From: CAWFQB01 sp965277875
GTDB lineage: Bacteria; Armatimonadota; Chthonomonadetes; Chthonomonadales; Chthonomonadaceae
Length of the DNA: 64,000 nt
Assembly: GCA_965277875.1 (NCBI GenBank)
Contig: CBDIDV010000002.1
Coordinates: 4,836,001-4,900,000, forward strand
Direction of reading: 5' to 3'
Shown here piece by piece: positions 16,422 through 24,344 of the stretch (position 1 is its first letter; each line of letters starts with the position of its first letter). The translations under genes were made by a program, and so were the position numbers. Under the pieces are notes generated by a model. It did not search any database. It saw only the letters and a list, made by a program, of their open reading frames with translations, and was not told the origin of the DNA.

Positions 16422-17459
16422 ATGATTGCGAACGTGGCGTTGGGACGGTCGGGGCTGAAAGTCAGCCGTTTGTGCCTGGGGTGCATGAATTTTGGCGAGT
16501 CTACCAATGAGGCGGACTCGCTGGAGATACTGCGCGCGGCCCACGATGCCGGCGTTACCTTTTGGGACACCGCCGACATTTACTCCAAAGGCCTTAGCGA
16601 AACTATTCTGGGCAAGGCGTTCCAGACGTTCGGGTTTCGTGACAACGTCGTTCTGGCGACCAAAGTGCATGGCGCGATGGGAGATGGCCCTAACGACCGG
16701 GGCTTGTCGCGCCGCCATATTCGCGCCGCAGTCGAGGCCAGCCTGCGCCGCTTGCAGACCGATTATATTGACCTGTACCAAATGCACAGATACGACCCGG
16801 CCACGCCGCTTGACGAGACGCTGCACACGCTCGACGCCCTGGTGCGCGAGGGCAAAATCCGCTACTACGGAACCAGCACATTCGCGGGCTGGCAGATGGC
16901 GGACGCGCAATGGCAGGCCCGGTCGCGCGGCTGGGTGGAACCCGTGTGCGAACAGGCTCCTTACAATCTGCTGGACAGGCGGCTGGAAAACGACCGCGCG
17001 GGGTTCCTCACCCAGTCGGGCTGGGGTCTGATCGCCTGGTCGCCGCTCGCGGGCGGGCAGCTCACGGGCAAATACGGGCAGGTGTCGCCCGACGGCCTGC
17101 CCGCCGACTCGCGCATCGCCCGCAACAGCATGTGGCGGCAGCGTACCAATCGCAGCGCGTCCGAAACGGCCCTGGCCTTTGCGGACTTGGCCCGCGAACA
17201 CGGTCTTGTTCCCGCGCAGGCGGCTGTGGCCTGGACGCTGCACAATCCGCTGGTCACGGCCCCGATCATCGGGCCGCGCACCCTGGCGCAACTAACCGAT
17301 CTGCTGCCCGCAGCCGACATGACGCTGCCCGCATCCCTGCTGTCCGCCATAGACGAACTGGTTCCGCCCGGAACCGCCGTAGCCGACTTTTTGAACAACG
17401 CGGGCTGGCAACTCGGACGCCTGCCCGGACTGGATAATGACCGCGTGGGAACGGCCTGA
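16422..17459 (+). CDS. Aldo/keto reductase
   Basis: 345 residues from the ATG at 16422, which has GGGAG at 16411-16415; a 13-codon upstream extension has no ribosome site. The fold is an NADPH-dependent TIM barrel. The catalytic tetrad is visible: Asp and Tyr in DTADIYSKGLSE, Lys in LATKVHG and His in YQMHRYD. The C-terminal cofactor motif region (APIIGPRTLAQL) is present. It most resembles the bacterial YajO/YghZ-type branch. The substrate cannot be inferred. The peroxiredoxin gene follows 138 bases downstream under its own promoter. Confidence 0.92.
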   Translation: MIANVALGRSGLKVSRLCLGCMNFGESTNEADSLEILRAAHDAGVTFWDTADIYSKGLSETILGKAFQTFGFRDNVVLATKVHGAMGDGPNDRGLSRRHIRAAVEASLRRLQTDYIDLYQMHRYDPATPLDETLHTLDALVREGKIRYYGTSTFAGWQMADAQWQARSRGWVEPVCEQAPYNLLDRRLENDRAGFLTQSGWGLIAWSPLAGGQLTGKYGQVSPDGLPADSRIARNSMWRQRTNRSASETALAFADLAREHGLVPAQAAVAWTLHNPLVTAPIIGPRTLAQLTDLLPAADMTLPASLLSAIDELVPPGTAVADFLNNAGWQLGRLPGLDNDRVGTA

Positions 17460-17493
17460 CACACCGCAGTGCAGGTCATAGTCGCATCGCAAA

Positions 17494-17522
17494 GTGCAAA
17501 CCGCCAACGCGCGTCGTATAAT
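17494..17522 (+). promoter_or_regulatory. Promoter of the peroxiredoxin gene
   Basis: A perfect TATAAT (17517-17522) with a weak -35 GTGCAA (17494-17499) at 17 bases. A poor -35 box often means activator dependence; an oxidative-stress regulator is plausible but unproven. Confidence 0.55.
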
Positions 17523-17597
17523 AACATCATAATTGTGCCTTCTGATCATTGTGTCAGGCAGGCAAGCGTGGCCCGAATTGCGGCGAAAGGAAGAACA

Positions 17598-18233
17598 ATG
17601 TCTGTTCAGCTTGGCGATACCGCCCCCGATTTTACACAGGAATCTACGGAAGGCCCAATTCACTTTAACGAGTGGGCCGGCGACAAGTGGGTCGTCCTGT
17701 TTTCGCATCCCGGCGACTTTACGCCCGTCTGCACCACGGAACTCGGCACGGTCGCGCGCCTGAAGCCGGAGTTTGACAAGCGCAACGTCAAGGTTATCGG
17801 CCTGAGCGTAGACGGCCTGAAAAACCACGCGGGCTGGTCACAGGACATCGCGGAAACGCAGGGGACGGCCCTGAACTTTCCCCTGATCGCCGACACCGAC
17901 CGCAAGGTATCCACGCTGTACGGCATGATCCATCCCAACGCGGACAACACGGCCACGGTGCGCTCCGTATTCGTGATCGGCCCGGACAAGAAGGTGAAAC
18001 TGTCGCTCACGTACCCGGCCAGCACAGGCCGCAACTTCCAGGAGATCCTGCGCGTGATTGACAGTCTGCAGCTTACGGCGGGCTACAAGGTCGCCACGCC
18101 CGCTGACTGGAAGCAGGGCGACGATGTCATCATCGTTCCCGCCGTCAGCAACGAACAGGCGGACACAATGTTCCCCAAGGGGTATACGGCTGTCAAGCCC
18201 TACCTGCGCACCACGCCCCAGCCCGACCTGTAA
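17598..18233 (+). CDS. 1-Cys peroxiredoxin (Prx6 type)
   Basis: 211 residues from an ATG with AAAGGAAG at 17586-17593. The peroxidatic Cys is C45 in HPGDFTPVCTTELG, with the conserved Thr and Pro. There is no other Cys in the protein, so it is a 1-Cys enzyme that must be recycled by an external thiol. The long C-terminal part (TPADWKQGDDVIIVP) is typical of the Prx6 subfamily and mediates dimerisation. It detoxifies hydrogen peroxide and alkyl hydroperoxides in the cytoplasm. It has its own promoter. Confidence 0.95.
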   Translation: MSVQLGDTAPDFTQESTEGPIHFNEWAGDKWVVLFSHPGDFTPVCTTELGTVARLKPEFDKRNVKVIGLSVDGLKNHAGWSQDIAETQGTALNFPLIADTDRKVSTLYGMIHPNADNTATVRSVFVIGPDKKVKLSLTYPASTGRNFQEILRVIDSLQLTAGYKVATPADWKQGDDVIIVPAVSNEQADTMFPKGYTAVKPYLRTTPQPDL

Positions 18234-18242
18234 ATACTTCGG

Positions 18243-18268
18243 GGACGGGTATAAAAATGTACCTGTCC
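18243..18268. repeat. GACGGGTA-type hairpin after the peroxiredoxin gene
   Basis: GGACGGGTA pairs with TACCTGTCC (one G-U). It lacks a T run. Related hairpins occur at 28507-28531 and, inside a coding region, at 37987-38007. Confidence 0.45.
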
Positions 18269-18385
18269 TGGAGGCAACTGCGTCATACGAGTGCAAAATG
18301 GATGGAGCAGGGGCAGGCCTCCGTGCCTGCCCTTCCCTCCTTGTCCCTCTCTCCGCGTGATTGCACCTGCTCACTTTGTGGACTA

Positions 18386-20308
18386 TCAGGGCAGCGGCTT
18401 TGCGCCTGCGGGCCACGCGCTGTGCAGGGGATGCGCCACGAGCGATACCAATGTGACTGTTCCGCCCTCGGCATAGGCTTCCAGCGACAGTTCCTGCGGG
18501 CTTGGCAGATAGCACGAGGTGAGCGAGATTTGCCCTCCGCTGCCGAACACTTCCAGACTCGCGCGGTCGGCGAGTACGCGCAGCGTGACACGATTACCCG
18601 CCGGTTTCAGCGGCGCGGTGTGGGCCAGGCATGTAACCGTCTGGTCTTTGACATTGTAGCGGACATCTTCGCCCCGCACCCGCAGGCCAAAACTCGCAGC
18701 GTTCCCGGTCTCGAATGTCGCCTCGATGTCCCACAGTTCCCCTTTGAGCGCGCCCAGCGGGTTGTCGCCCGGATGGAGCGTCATATTGCGCCACTGGTTC
18801 GGCCCGGACGGTTTGGCGTACAGGCGCGCGATCTCCCGGACGGGCAGGCGGTACAGGCGCAGGCCGTCCGGCGTATCGTGGAGCGTCAGTTCGCACGGAT
18901 AGCTCATCTGCTGATTAAACGGCATCTGCGGGTACTCGCCCCCGGCCATCCACGCGATCTGTATGCGCCTCCCGTCCGCAGCCGGTACGTCGCTGAACGT
19001 CTGCACGGCGTAGTAGTTCGCGCCGTAGTCTACTTGAAGCAGCGGCGTCCGGGGCGTGAACTTTGCGCCGTCGAAATCACCCACCAGATAGCGCCCGCTC
19101 GCGGCGGTAAATACCCATTTATGCGTACCGGCCTTGCCCTGCACCGGCATCTCGAAAAAGTCGGGGCATTCATTGCTGCCCGGCGTGGTCAGCGTTTGGA
19201 ACTGCGTCCATTGCTTCAAGTCCGGCGAGGCAAACAGGGCATAATCGTCCTTGTCCAGATACAGCGCCATGATCCATTTGCGGGTGGGCGCATACCAGAC
19301 GACTTTGGGGTCGCGGTCGCCGCCGATGATGTGCGGCAGGACGGGGTTGTGTTCGTATTTCGTCCACGTCCGGCCCCGGTCACTGCTGTACGCCAGACAC
19401 TGCGTAAAGGGCTGGCCTTGCGATTCGGGCGACGTGCCGCCCGCCGCCGTGTAAAACGCCACGAGCGTCTTTTCCGGCCCGCTTTGCAGGCCGGATGTGT
19501 TACGTTCGTCTACGACCGCCGACCCGCTCCAGATCGGGCCGCGCGCATCCGGCGTTATGGCGTTCGCGATCTGTTCCCAGTGCGTCAGGTCGCGGCTAAT
19601 GGCATGGCCCCACGTCAGATTGCCCGATTGCAGCCCGAACGGGTTGTGCTGGAAGAACAGGTGGTACTCGCCCTTGTAAAACACCATGCCGTTCGGGTCA
19701 TTGAGCCAGCCGCGCTGCGCCGTAAAGTGGAACTGAGGCCGGTACGTCTCGCCGTACAAAGGCCCGGTCTGCACGATTTCTTTTTGTTCCTCGTCACTGA
19801 GCGTAATTTGATCCACGTTGATATGCCCCCACCCCCCGGTCGCGCGATCCACGATCTCGATGCGGGCCATACTGCCCTGCAACTCGGATACGTCCCACGA
19901 ATGCCATTGCAGGCGCTCGGTTCCGCCCGGTCGGTCGTTCGGCCCGGTCGCCGCGCGCGCAACCGCCCCATTGACGAGCAGGTTGATGCACGTCAATCCG
20001 GGATGCTGCCCGCCGCCAATAAGAAAGTTGATGTGAGTGCGCGTAATCTGGAACGGCGGCGAGGTCAGCGTCCCCATCGCGTCATCGCCGCCATGATAGG
20101 AGTTGACCAGGCCATGCCCCAGAAACCCGGACACGCGCATCTGCCCCGACACCGCCCCCGATGCGGGGCCGCTCCCAAACGCGGTTCCCGTCGTTTGCCA
20201 ATCGCCGTAATCCCGCCCTTCAAAGTCCGCGATCACGATGTCTGTGCGCCGCGCCGACTGACTGCCCAGCAGCAGCAGCAATGCCAGGCAGCTCCCGATC
20301 TTCAGCAT
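18386..20308 (-). CDS. GH32 beta-fructosidase (levanase/invertase type), exported
   Basis: 640 residues from the ATG at 20308 with AGGGAG upstream. A signal peptide (about 1-20) is followed by a roughly 150-residue beta-sandwich N-terminal domain resembling the substrate-binding module of levanases, with a DWQTTGTAFG start and GGWGHINVDQITL end. The GH32 five-blade propeller carries the nucleophile in WLNDPNG (about residue 200), the RDP motif in GGDRDPK (about 330) and the acid/base Glu in NECPDF (about 378). A C-terminal beta-sandwich closes the protein. It should release fructose from levan, inulin or sucrose outside the cytoplasm. No transporter or fructokinase is adjacent. Confidence 0.94.
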   Translation of the reverse strand: MLKIGSCLALLLLLGSQSARRTDIVIADFEGRDYGDWQTTGTAFGSGPASGAVSGQMRVSGFLGHGLVNSYHGGDDAMGTLTSPPFQITRTHINFLIGGGQHPGLTCINLLVNGAVARAATGPNDRPGGTERLQWHSWDVSELQGSMARIEIVDRATGGWGHINVDQITLSDEEQKEIVQTGPLYGETYRPQFHFTAQRGWLNDPNGMVFYKGEYHLFFQHNPFGLQSGNLTWGHAISRDLTHWEQIANAITPDARGPIWSGSAVVDERNTSGLQSGPEKTLVAFYTAAGGTSPESQGQPFTQCLAYSSDRGRTWTKYEHNPVLPHIIGGDRDPKVVWYAPTRKWIMALYLDKDDYALFASPDLKQWTQFQTLTTPGSNECPDFFEMPVQGKAGTHKWVFTAASGRYLVGDFDGAKFTPRTPLLQVDYGANYYAVQTFSDVPAADGRRIQIAWMAGGEYPQMPFNQQMSYPCELTLHDTPDGLRLYRLPVREIARLYAKPSGPNQWRNMTLHPGDNPLGALKGELWDIEATFETGNAASFGLRVRGEDVRYNVKDQTVTCLAHTAPLKPAGNRVTLRVLADRASLEVFGSGGQISLTSCYLPSPQELSLEAYAEGGTVTLVSLVAHPLHSAWPAGAKPLP

Positions 20309-20523
20309 ATTCTCTCCCTGCGTATCCCGCTTGTGTGTTTCATATCGTTCAAGGCACTTGACGCTCGCAGCATGGGCATTGCGCTGTTGGCAGGGGCGTC
20401 GCTGGCGACTGCGGTCTGCGGACACGGTCAGAATGTCAGGGCGTGAAACTGACGCGCCATACTGAGGACATAGTATTGTGTCAGCGCACTAGTATTACGA
20501 CAACTCTAGCCACGGAATGGAGT

Positions 20524-21449
20524 TTATTCGTCCAGCAGTCGCATCTGTTTATATTGTGCGGCTGCCCCCCCGCCATAGAGTTCCTCAACTGAGGCCTCAA
20601 AGTTTTTGACTGCGTCTTCATGGTTTTTCAGGAACCACTCCTTATGTCTTTTCAAGTATTGCTCACGTATGTCTTTGCGCCGCAGGTCGAATGGGACACG
20701 AGCGGCGCGGGGATCTACGCTGTCAAATCCGTTAAAATCCATATCAAGACGCTTGCAGGCCATGTCAACATAATCAGGATTGATTTCAATGCCCACGCAA
20801 TTTCTTTGCAGCTGCTGACACACGCGTAATGTAGTTCCGCTGCCGGAGAAGGGATCGAGTACGTTGTCTGCGGAATTGCTGGAGGCCAAAATCATCCGCT
20901 CCAACAGCCCTTCCGGTTTCTGAGTAGGATGATTTTGGCGGTTTGGATTACTGTAGTGAACGTGAGAAAACTCCCACACATCTCCGGGATTGGCTCCGCG
21001 CATATTGTTGCGTTCCCTGTAATACTTTTGTGGAACTCTCACCGCATCAAGATTAAACGTAAAATCCTGGCCTTTCGTAAACATCAAAATATCGTCGTGC
21101 CGGGGCGAGAAGCCGCGTGTCCTTCCGATACCCTGAGTATAATGCCATACTATCCAGCTATTGAAGAAGAGATTGTTCTCCCTGCTGATGATGTCGTAGA
21201 GATATGAAATGAACTGGAAACCCATGAAGACGTATAGCGATCCTGTTGGTTTGAGGACGCGGCGGCATTCTTTTACCCACTGACGAGAAAAAGCGATGTA
21301 GTCTTCAAAAGCTTTATCATCATGGTTGTTTCCGAAATCTTTGCCGAGGTTATAAGGGGGTCGGCGATGATGAGATCAAATGTTTCATCAGGCATACCTG
21401 CCATCTGCTCTGAAGCGTTACCCAAAATCACATTACACTGCGTCGTCAT
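20524..21449 (-). pseudogene. DNA methyltransferase (beta-type N4-cytosine/N6-adenine), frameshifted at its catalytic motif
   Basis: The gene starts at the ATG at 21449 (GGTGGA upstream). The first frame reads MTTQCNVILGNASEQMAG and on to DLIIADP, where a run of five C residues (21356-21360 on this strand) shifts the frame. One added C restores IIADPPYNLG and an open frame of 308 codons through TQKPEGLLERM and motif I DPFSGSGTTLRV to the stop at 20524. Order IV-then-I marks the beta class. Without correction the ORF stops at 21273. The change may be real decay, an assembly error or a phase switch. The locus is AT-richer than its surroundings and overlaps the small gene upstream by 17 bases. 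Confidence 0.8.
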
Positions 21450-21690
21450 TTTTAATCCACCCATTTTTTGCTGCCAATCGCATCCACTGCTCAAGTGACT
21501 TGCGACTGCACTTTAGATATTTGTGATCGAGCAACTGGCAAAACTCCCATGTGGTTCTTCGAGTTGTGGAAACATAATGTATATCCCTGACCTGAATTTG
21601 CCCGGTTCCTAGAGCAGGATTGTAATTCAAATCTTTTGCATCAATATATTTGAGGTCATAGGCCCGGGATTTTAAAGTCGAGTGCATCAT
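21433..21690 (-). CDS. Small gene overlapping the methyltransferase; possible restriction endonuclease fragment
   Basis: 85 residues ending 17 bases inside the methyltransferase start, the tight overlap typical of an R-M operon. The sequence contains YDLKYIDAKDL, GTGQIQVRDIHYV and a helical end (SLEQWMRLAAKNGWIKND). I suspect the C-terminal part of a type II restriction endonuclease or a specificity/control element, but I do not recognise it securely. A 39-codon frame with a helix-turn-helix-like segment overlaps its start, which may mean that a longer gene has been broken up. Confidence 0.45.
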   Translation of the reverse strand: MMHSTLKSRAYDLKYIDAKDLNYNPALGTGQIQVRDIHYVSTTRRTTWEFCQLLDHKYLKCSRKSLEQWMRLAAKNGWIKNDDAV

Positions 21691-21806
21691 AGTTCATGGG
21701 ACAGGTACTTTCGCTGAGATGTAGTCGGCGGCAACAGAAGTGTTTTGCCATGTTCGACCTGAGAAAGTGTCATTCCTGCCTTCTTCGCTAACCGAATGGG
21801 AAACAT
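21687..21806 (-). CDS. Possible 39-residue HTH-like peptide at the head of the R-M locus
   Basis: MFPIRLAKKAGMTLSQVEHG is followed by a short tail and a TGA that overlaps the next ATG (ATGA). RLAKKAGMTLSQVEHGK resembles the first two helices of an XRE-type helix-turn-helix, as in R-M control (C) proteins, but is far shorter than the usual 70-80 residues. No Shine-Dalgarno is evident. It may be a remnant. Confidence 0.3.
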   Translation of the reverse strand: MFPIRLAKKAGMTLSQVEHGKTLLLPPTTSQRKYLSHEL

Positions 21807-21850
21807 GGCTGAGAAGAATGTTGTACGGGGGCAGAGTTTATGCGACACAG

Positions 21851-21886
21851 GAAAAGGCGGCGTTCGGTTCTATAACTGAACGCCGC
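21851..21886 (-). terminator. Terminator of the class I aldolase gene
   Basis: GCGGCGTTC/GAACGCCGC perfect 9-bp stem (21857-21865 with 21878-21886), followed on the minus strand by CTTTTCC, 43 bases after the aldolase stop codon. Confidence 0.75.
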
Positions 21887-21928
21887 ACAGCTTTAATGGA
21901 CACGTACAGTTGAATGTTCGTATCCAGA

Positions 21929-22846
21929 TTACCGCGCATAGTTTTGCATCAGGGCGTGGAACTGACGCGCCATGCCGACTGCCTCGTCGTGGGGGCGCTG
22001 CCAGATGTTGCGCCCAAAAATAAGGCCGGTCGCGCCCGCTTCCATCGAGTGCTGCGCCTTGAGCAGCAGGGTCGCGTCGTCCTCGTGTTCGCCGCCCGAA
22101 ATCAGGGTCAGGGTACGGCCCGCCGTTTTGATGACGCGGGCGATCATGGCTTCGTCGTCCTCGTTCAGGTCGTTGTAGGGCTTGGGCATCTGCGCCTGCT
22201 GTTCGGGCGTAGCCTTTTGCGGAAAGTTCACCTTGACCACGTCTGCGCCCAACTCGGTAGCGACGCGAGCCGCGTAATCTATGGCATAAATGCCGTCCGG
22301 CCCGCCTTTGGCCTTGATCGCCTCGCCGCGCGGATACGCCCATACGATCACGGGCATACCGTACCGCTCGGCCTCGTCGCGCACGATTGCGAACTGCTTG
22401 AAGTCCTCGTCCTGGCGCGGCGAGCCGACGTACAGCGTGTACCCGACCGCGTCCGCGCCCATCCGCACCGCGTCCTCGACCGTGCTTTCCACGGACGAAA
22501 GCGGCGCGTCCCCGCCGGCGATCTCGGTCTTGCCGTTGAGTTTCAGCACCAGCGGGACGCGGGCGGCATAGTCGCGCATGTACTTGTCGGCCAGCCCGTA
22601 TTGCAGGGCGATGCCTGTAAACTTGCCTTCCAGGGCCACCTTGAGTTCAAACTCCGGGTCGGCGCTGTCAGGATTGGGAAAGAAGTCGCGCGGGCCGTGT
22701 TCCAGCCCCTGATCTATGGGCAGAAACAGCAGTGTGCCGTTCGCAGGCCCGTTCTCGTAGAGCAGGCGATGCAGGCGCGTCCGCTTGCCCAGATTCAGAT
22801 GCGACATGTCATTCAGGGTGACGCGTTTGTTGGGTTCCATATTCAT
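21929..22846 (-). CDS. Class I fructose-bisphosphate aldolase, DhnA type
   Basis: 305 residues. It belongs to the archaeal-type/DhnA class I aldolases, which form a Schiff base. Recognisable parts are FLPIDQGLEHGPRDFF (about 43-58), LVLKLNGKTE, VGYTLYVGS, GMPVIVWAYPRGE, the lysine strand DVVKVNFPQK and the phosphate-binding end ISGGEHED with GATGLIFGRNIWQR. The enzyme interconverts fructose 1,6-bisphosphate with the triose phosphates. A class II enzyme is encoded 3 kb away (25922-26881). The IS at 22878 begins 31 bases upstream of the start codon and separates the gene from the exported protein gene that originally lay about 36 bases upstream. Confidence 0.93.
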   Translation of the reverse strand: MNMEPNKRVTLNDMSHLNLGKRTRLHRLLYENGPANGTLLFLPIDQGLEHGPRDFFPNPDSADPEFELKVALEGKFTGIALQYGLADKYMRDYAARVPLVLKLNGKTEIAGGDAPLSSVESTVEDAVRMGADAVGYTLYVGSPRQDEDFKQFAIVRDEAERYGMPVIVWAYPRGEAIKAKGGPDGIYAIDYAARVATELGADVVKVNFPQKATPEQQAQMPKPYNDLNEDDEAMIARVIKTAGRTLTLISGGEHEDDATLLLKAQHSMEAGATGLIFGRNIWQRPHDEAVGMARQFHALMQNYAR

Positions 22847-22877
22847 CGTGCCTTTCTATCAGGTCTCTCTATCTTAA

Positions 22878-24330
22878 TTGACGTTTAGACTTTCACAGCC
22901 GCCTTGTGTTTGTTGTTGACGGCTTGTTTCTTCTTGTTGGTGGCCTTGTACACCACAGCATAGGTGGGCGCTTTCTTGATTGCTGCGCCCACAGCGCGCC
23001 CCGGCGATTTTCCGCGTACTTGGGGCGAACGGGCCGGTGTCCCCAAGTAGATCAGAATAGTCGGCATGGCCCGGCGTGTCTGCTGCGGCGTGATCGGGCG
23101 GCGTGTACTCTCCCACGGCTGACGCGTTGCCTGCGCGAGCGGGCGGGCAAGACACAGCAGATTGCGCGTGGCTGCCACGATGTCCGTCCACGTCTGCAAC
23201 TGCGTGGGCGTTCGCAGGCGCGGCGTTTCCCACAGCAAGTTTTGCTTGTCCACGCGGTAGCCATGTTCCTGGCTGTAGCGGCGCTTGTACAAGCCTTCGA
23301 TCTGCTCTAAGGGCGGCCTGTCCTGGCCGTGCCACACGAACCAACTGATGCGCGGATCGCGCTCGGTGTTCTTGGCGTCAGGGCGCACGATGCGGATCAC
23401 GCTTACCACCATGTCGCGCGCCCTCTTGAAGTGCAGGGTGTGCCACGCGCTCACCTGTATCTGCTGCCCCTGCGCGTTCGTACCCTGCCAACTCGCGTCG
23501 GGGTTGCCGTGCGTCTTATCCTCGTGACAGGCGAAGCGCGCCCCATCCTTTTTGGGTGCGCCCCGCTTGCCTGTTGGCGGTGGGGCAGGCCGGTACAAGA
23601 CCCGGTTCCTGGCAGAGCGCAGCAGCGCGTCACACGCGGCCTCGGCGGGCAGGGCGCACAGCAGCAGCAGAAACGTCACGCTGCCATAGTAGCCGTCGCC
23701 TAAGAGCAGCGCGCGGCAGGGCAGCAGCGGGAGTACCTGACCCAACTGATTACAAGCGACTTCGCCTTGCGTTTGCGTACTCGGCACGCGCACGTTGTCC
23801 AGGATGTACGTCCAACTGCTAGGCTGCTCCGGCAGAACGGTCAGCGTAGAGAACTGCCAGCCCGGTCGTACCGGTTTGCTGCCTTCGGGCAGGTTGCTTT
23901 GATGCACATACGTGCGATCCTGGGCCGTCTTGCTGCACGGACGTGCGATGGAACTCGCGTCTATGCCCAGCACCAGGCGCTCGCCCCTAGCAGGCAGACT
24001 GACATACGCACAGAACAGCCGCTGCAAGGCCACGCGATCTACGCTCGCCTCTTGTATAGCCTGGTAGAGGCTGGGCCACTGGCGTACAAAGAAGGGCGAC
24101 AGCGACAGTTCGGCAAACGAGCGGGCGGGTGTCTCGCTGAGCAGGGCGTCTATACAGTTGAAGAGCGCATCGCCTGCTTTGCAAAAACACGCGTAGAGTT
24201 GTTGGCGAAATGCGCTCAGGCGCGCAAGTGTGTTACAATCCATTGGGCAAAGTCCTTTCTTGGTCGTTAGGAACTTCACCCGATGGACAGTCAAAGCCTG
24301 CTTTGGCTGTCTTTTTTATCTAAACGTCAA
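22878..24330. mobile_element. Complete IS4-superfamily insertion sequence, 1453 bp
   Basis: Ends TTGACGTTTAGA (22878-22889) and TCTAAACGTCAA (24319-24330) form a perfect 12-bp terminal inverted repeat with further partial matching inside. A 10-bp target duplication TCTATCTTAA lies at 22868-22877 and 24331-24340, the length expected for classical IS4 elements. It is unrelated in sequence to the IS at 13071-14508. Confidence 0.93.
22885..24243 (-). CDS. IS4-family DDE transposase
   Basis: 452 residues from the ATG at 24243 with AAAGGA nine bases upstream; the open frame extends 17 codons further without a ribosome site. Catalytic residues: D95 (LGIDASSIARP), D183 (LLGDGYYGS) and E326 in a perfect YREK signature, Y319-x2-R322-x3-E326-x6-K333. 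The basic C-terminal tail (about 420-452, Lys-rich) resembles a DNA-binding extension. The stop codon lies in the terminal repeat. The frame is intact, so the element is probably active. Confidence 0.92.
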   Translation of the reverse strand: MDCNTLARLSAFRQQLYACFCKAGDALFNCIDALLSETPARSFAELSLSPFFVRQWPSLYQAIQEASVDRVALQRLFCAYVSLPARGERLVLGIDASSIARPCSKTAQDRTYVHQSNLPEGSKPVRPGWQFSTLTVLPEQPSSWTYILDNVRVPSTQTQGEVACNQLGQVLPLLPCRALLLGDGYYGSVTFLLLLCALPAEAACDALLRSARNRVLYRPAPPPTGKRGAPKKDGARFACHEDKTHGNPDASWQGTNAQGQQIQVSAWHTLHFKRARDMVVSVIRIVRPDAKNTERDPRISWFVWHGQDRPPLEQIEGLYKRRYSQEHGYRVDKQNLLWETPRLRTPTQLQTWTDIVAATRNLLCLARPLAQATRQPWESTRRPITPQQTRRAMPTILIYLGTPARSPQVRGKSPGRAVGAAIKKAPTYAVVYKATNKKKQAVNNKHKAAVKV

Positions 24331-24344
24331 TCTATCTTAATTTC

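Noticed and set aside
18257..20446. A 729-codon open frame on the plus strand
   Set aside because: It lies antisense to the GH32 gene, whose catalytic motifs and codon pattern are clear. Long antisense frames are common in GC-rich DNA; this one has no ribosome site and no recognisable motif.
20524..21449. Programmed frameshift to make the methyltransferase
   Set aside because: The five-C run lacks a classical slippery heptamer with a downstream pseudoknot, and producing a catalytic motif only by frameshifting would be unusual. Decay, phase change or sequencing error are simpler.
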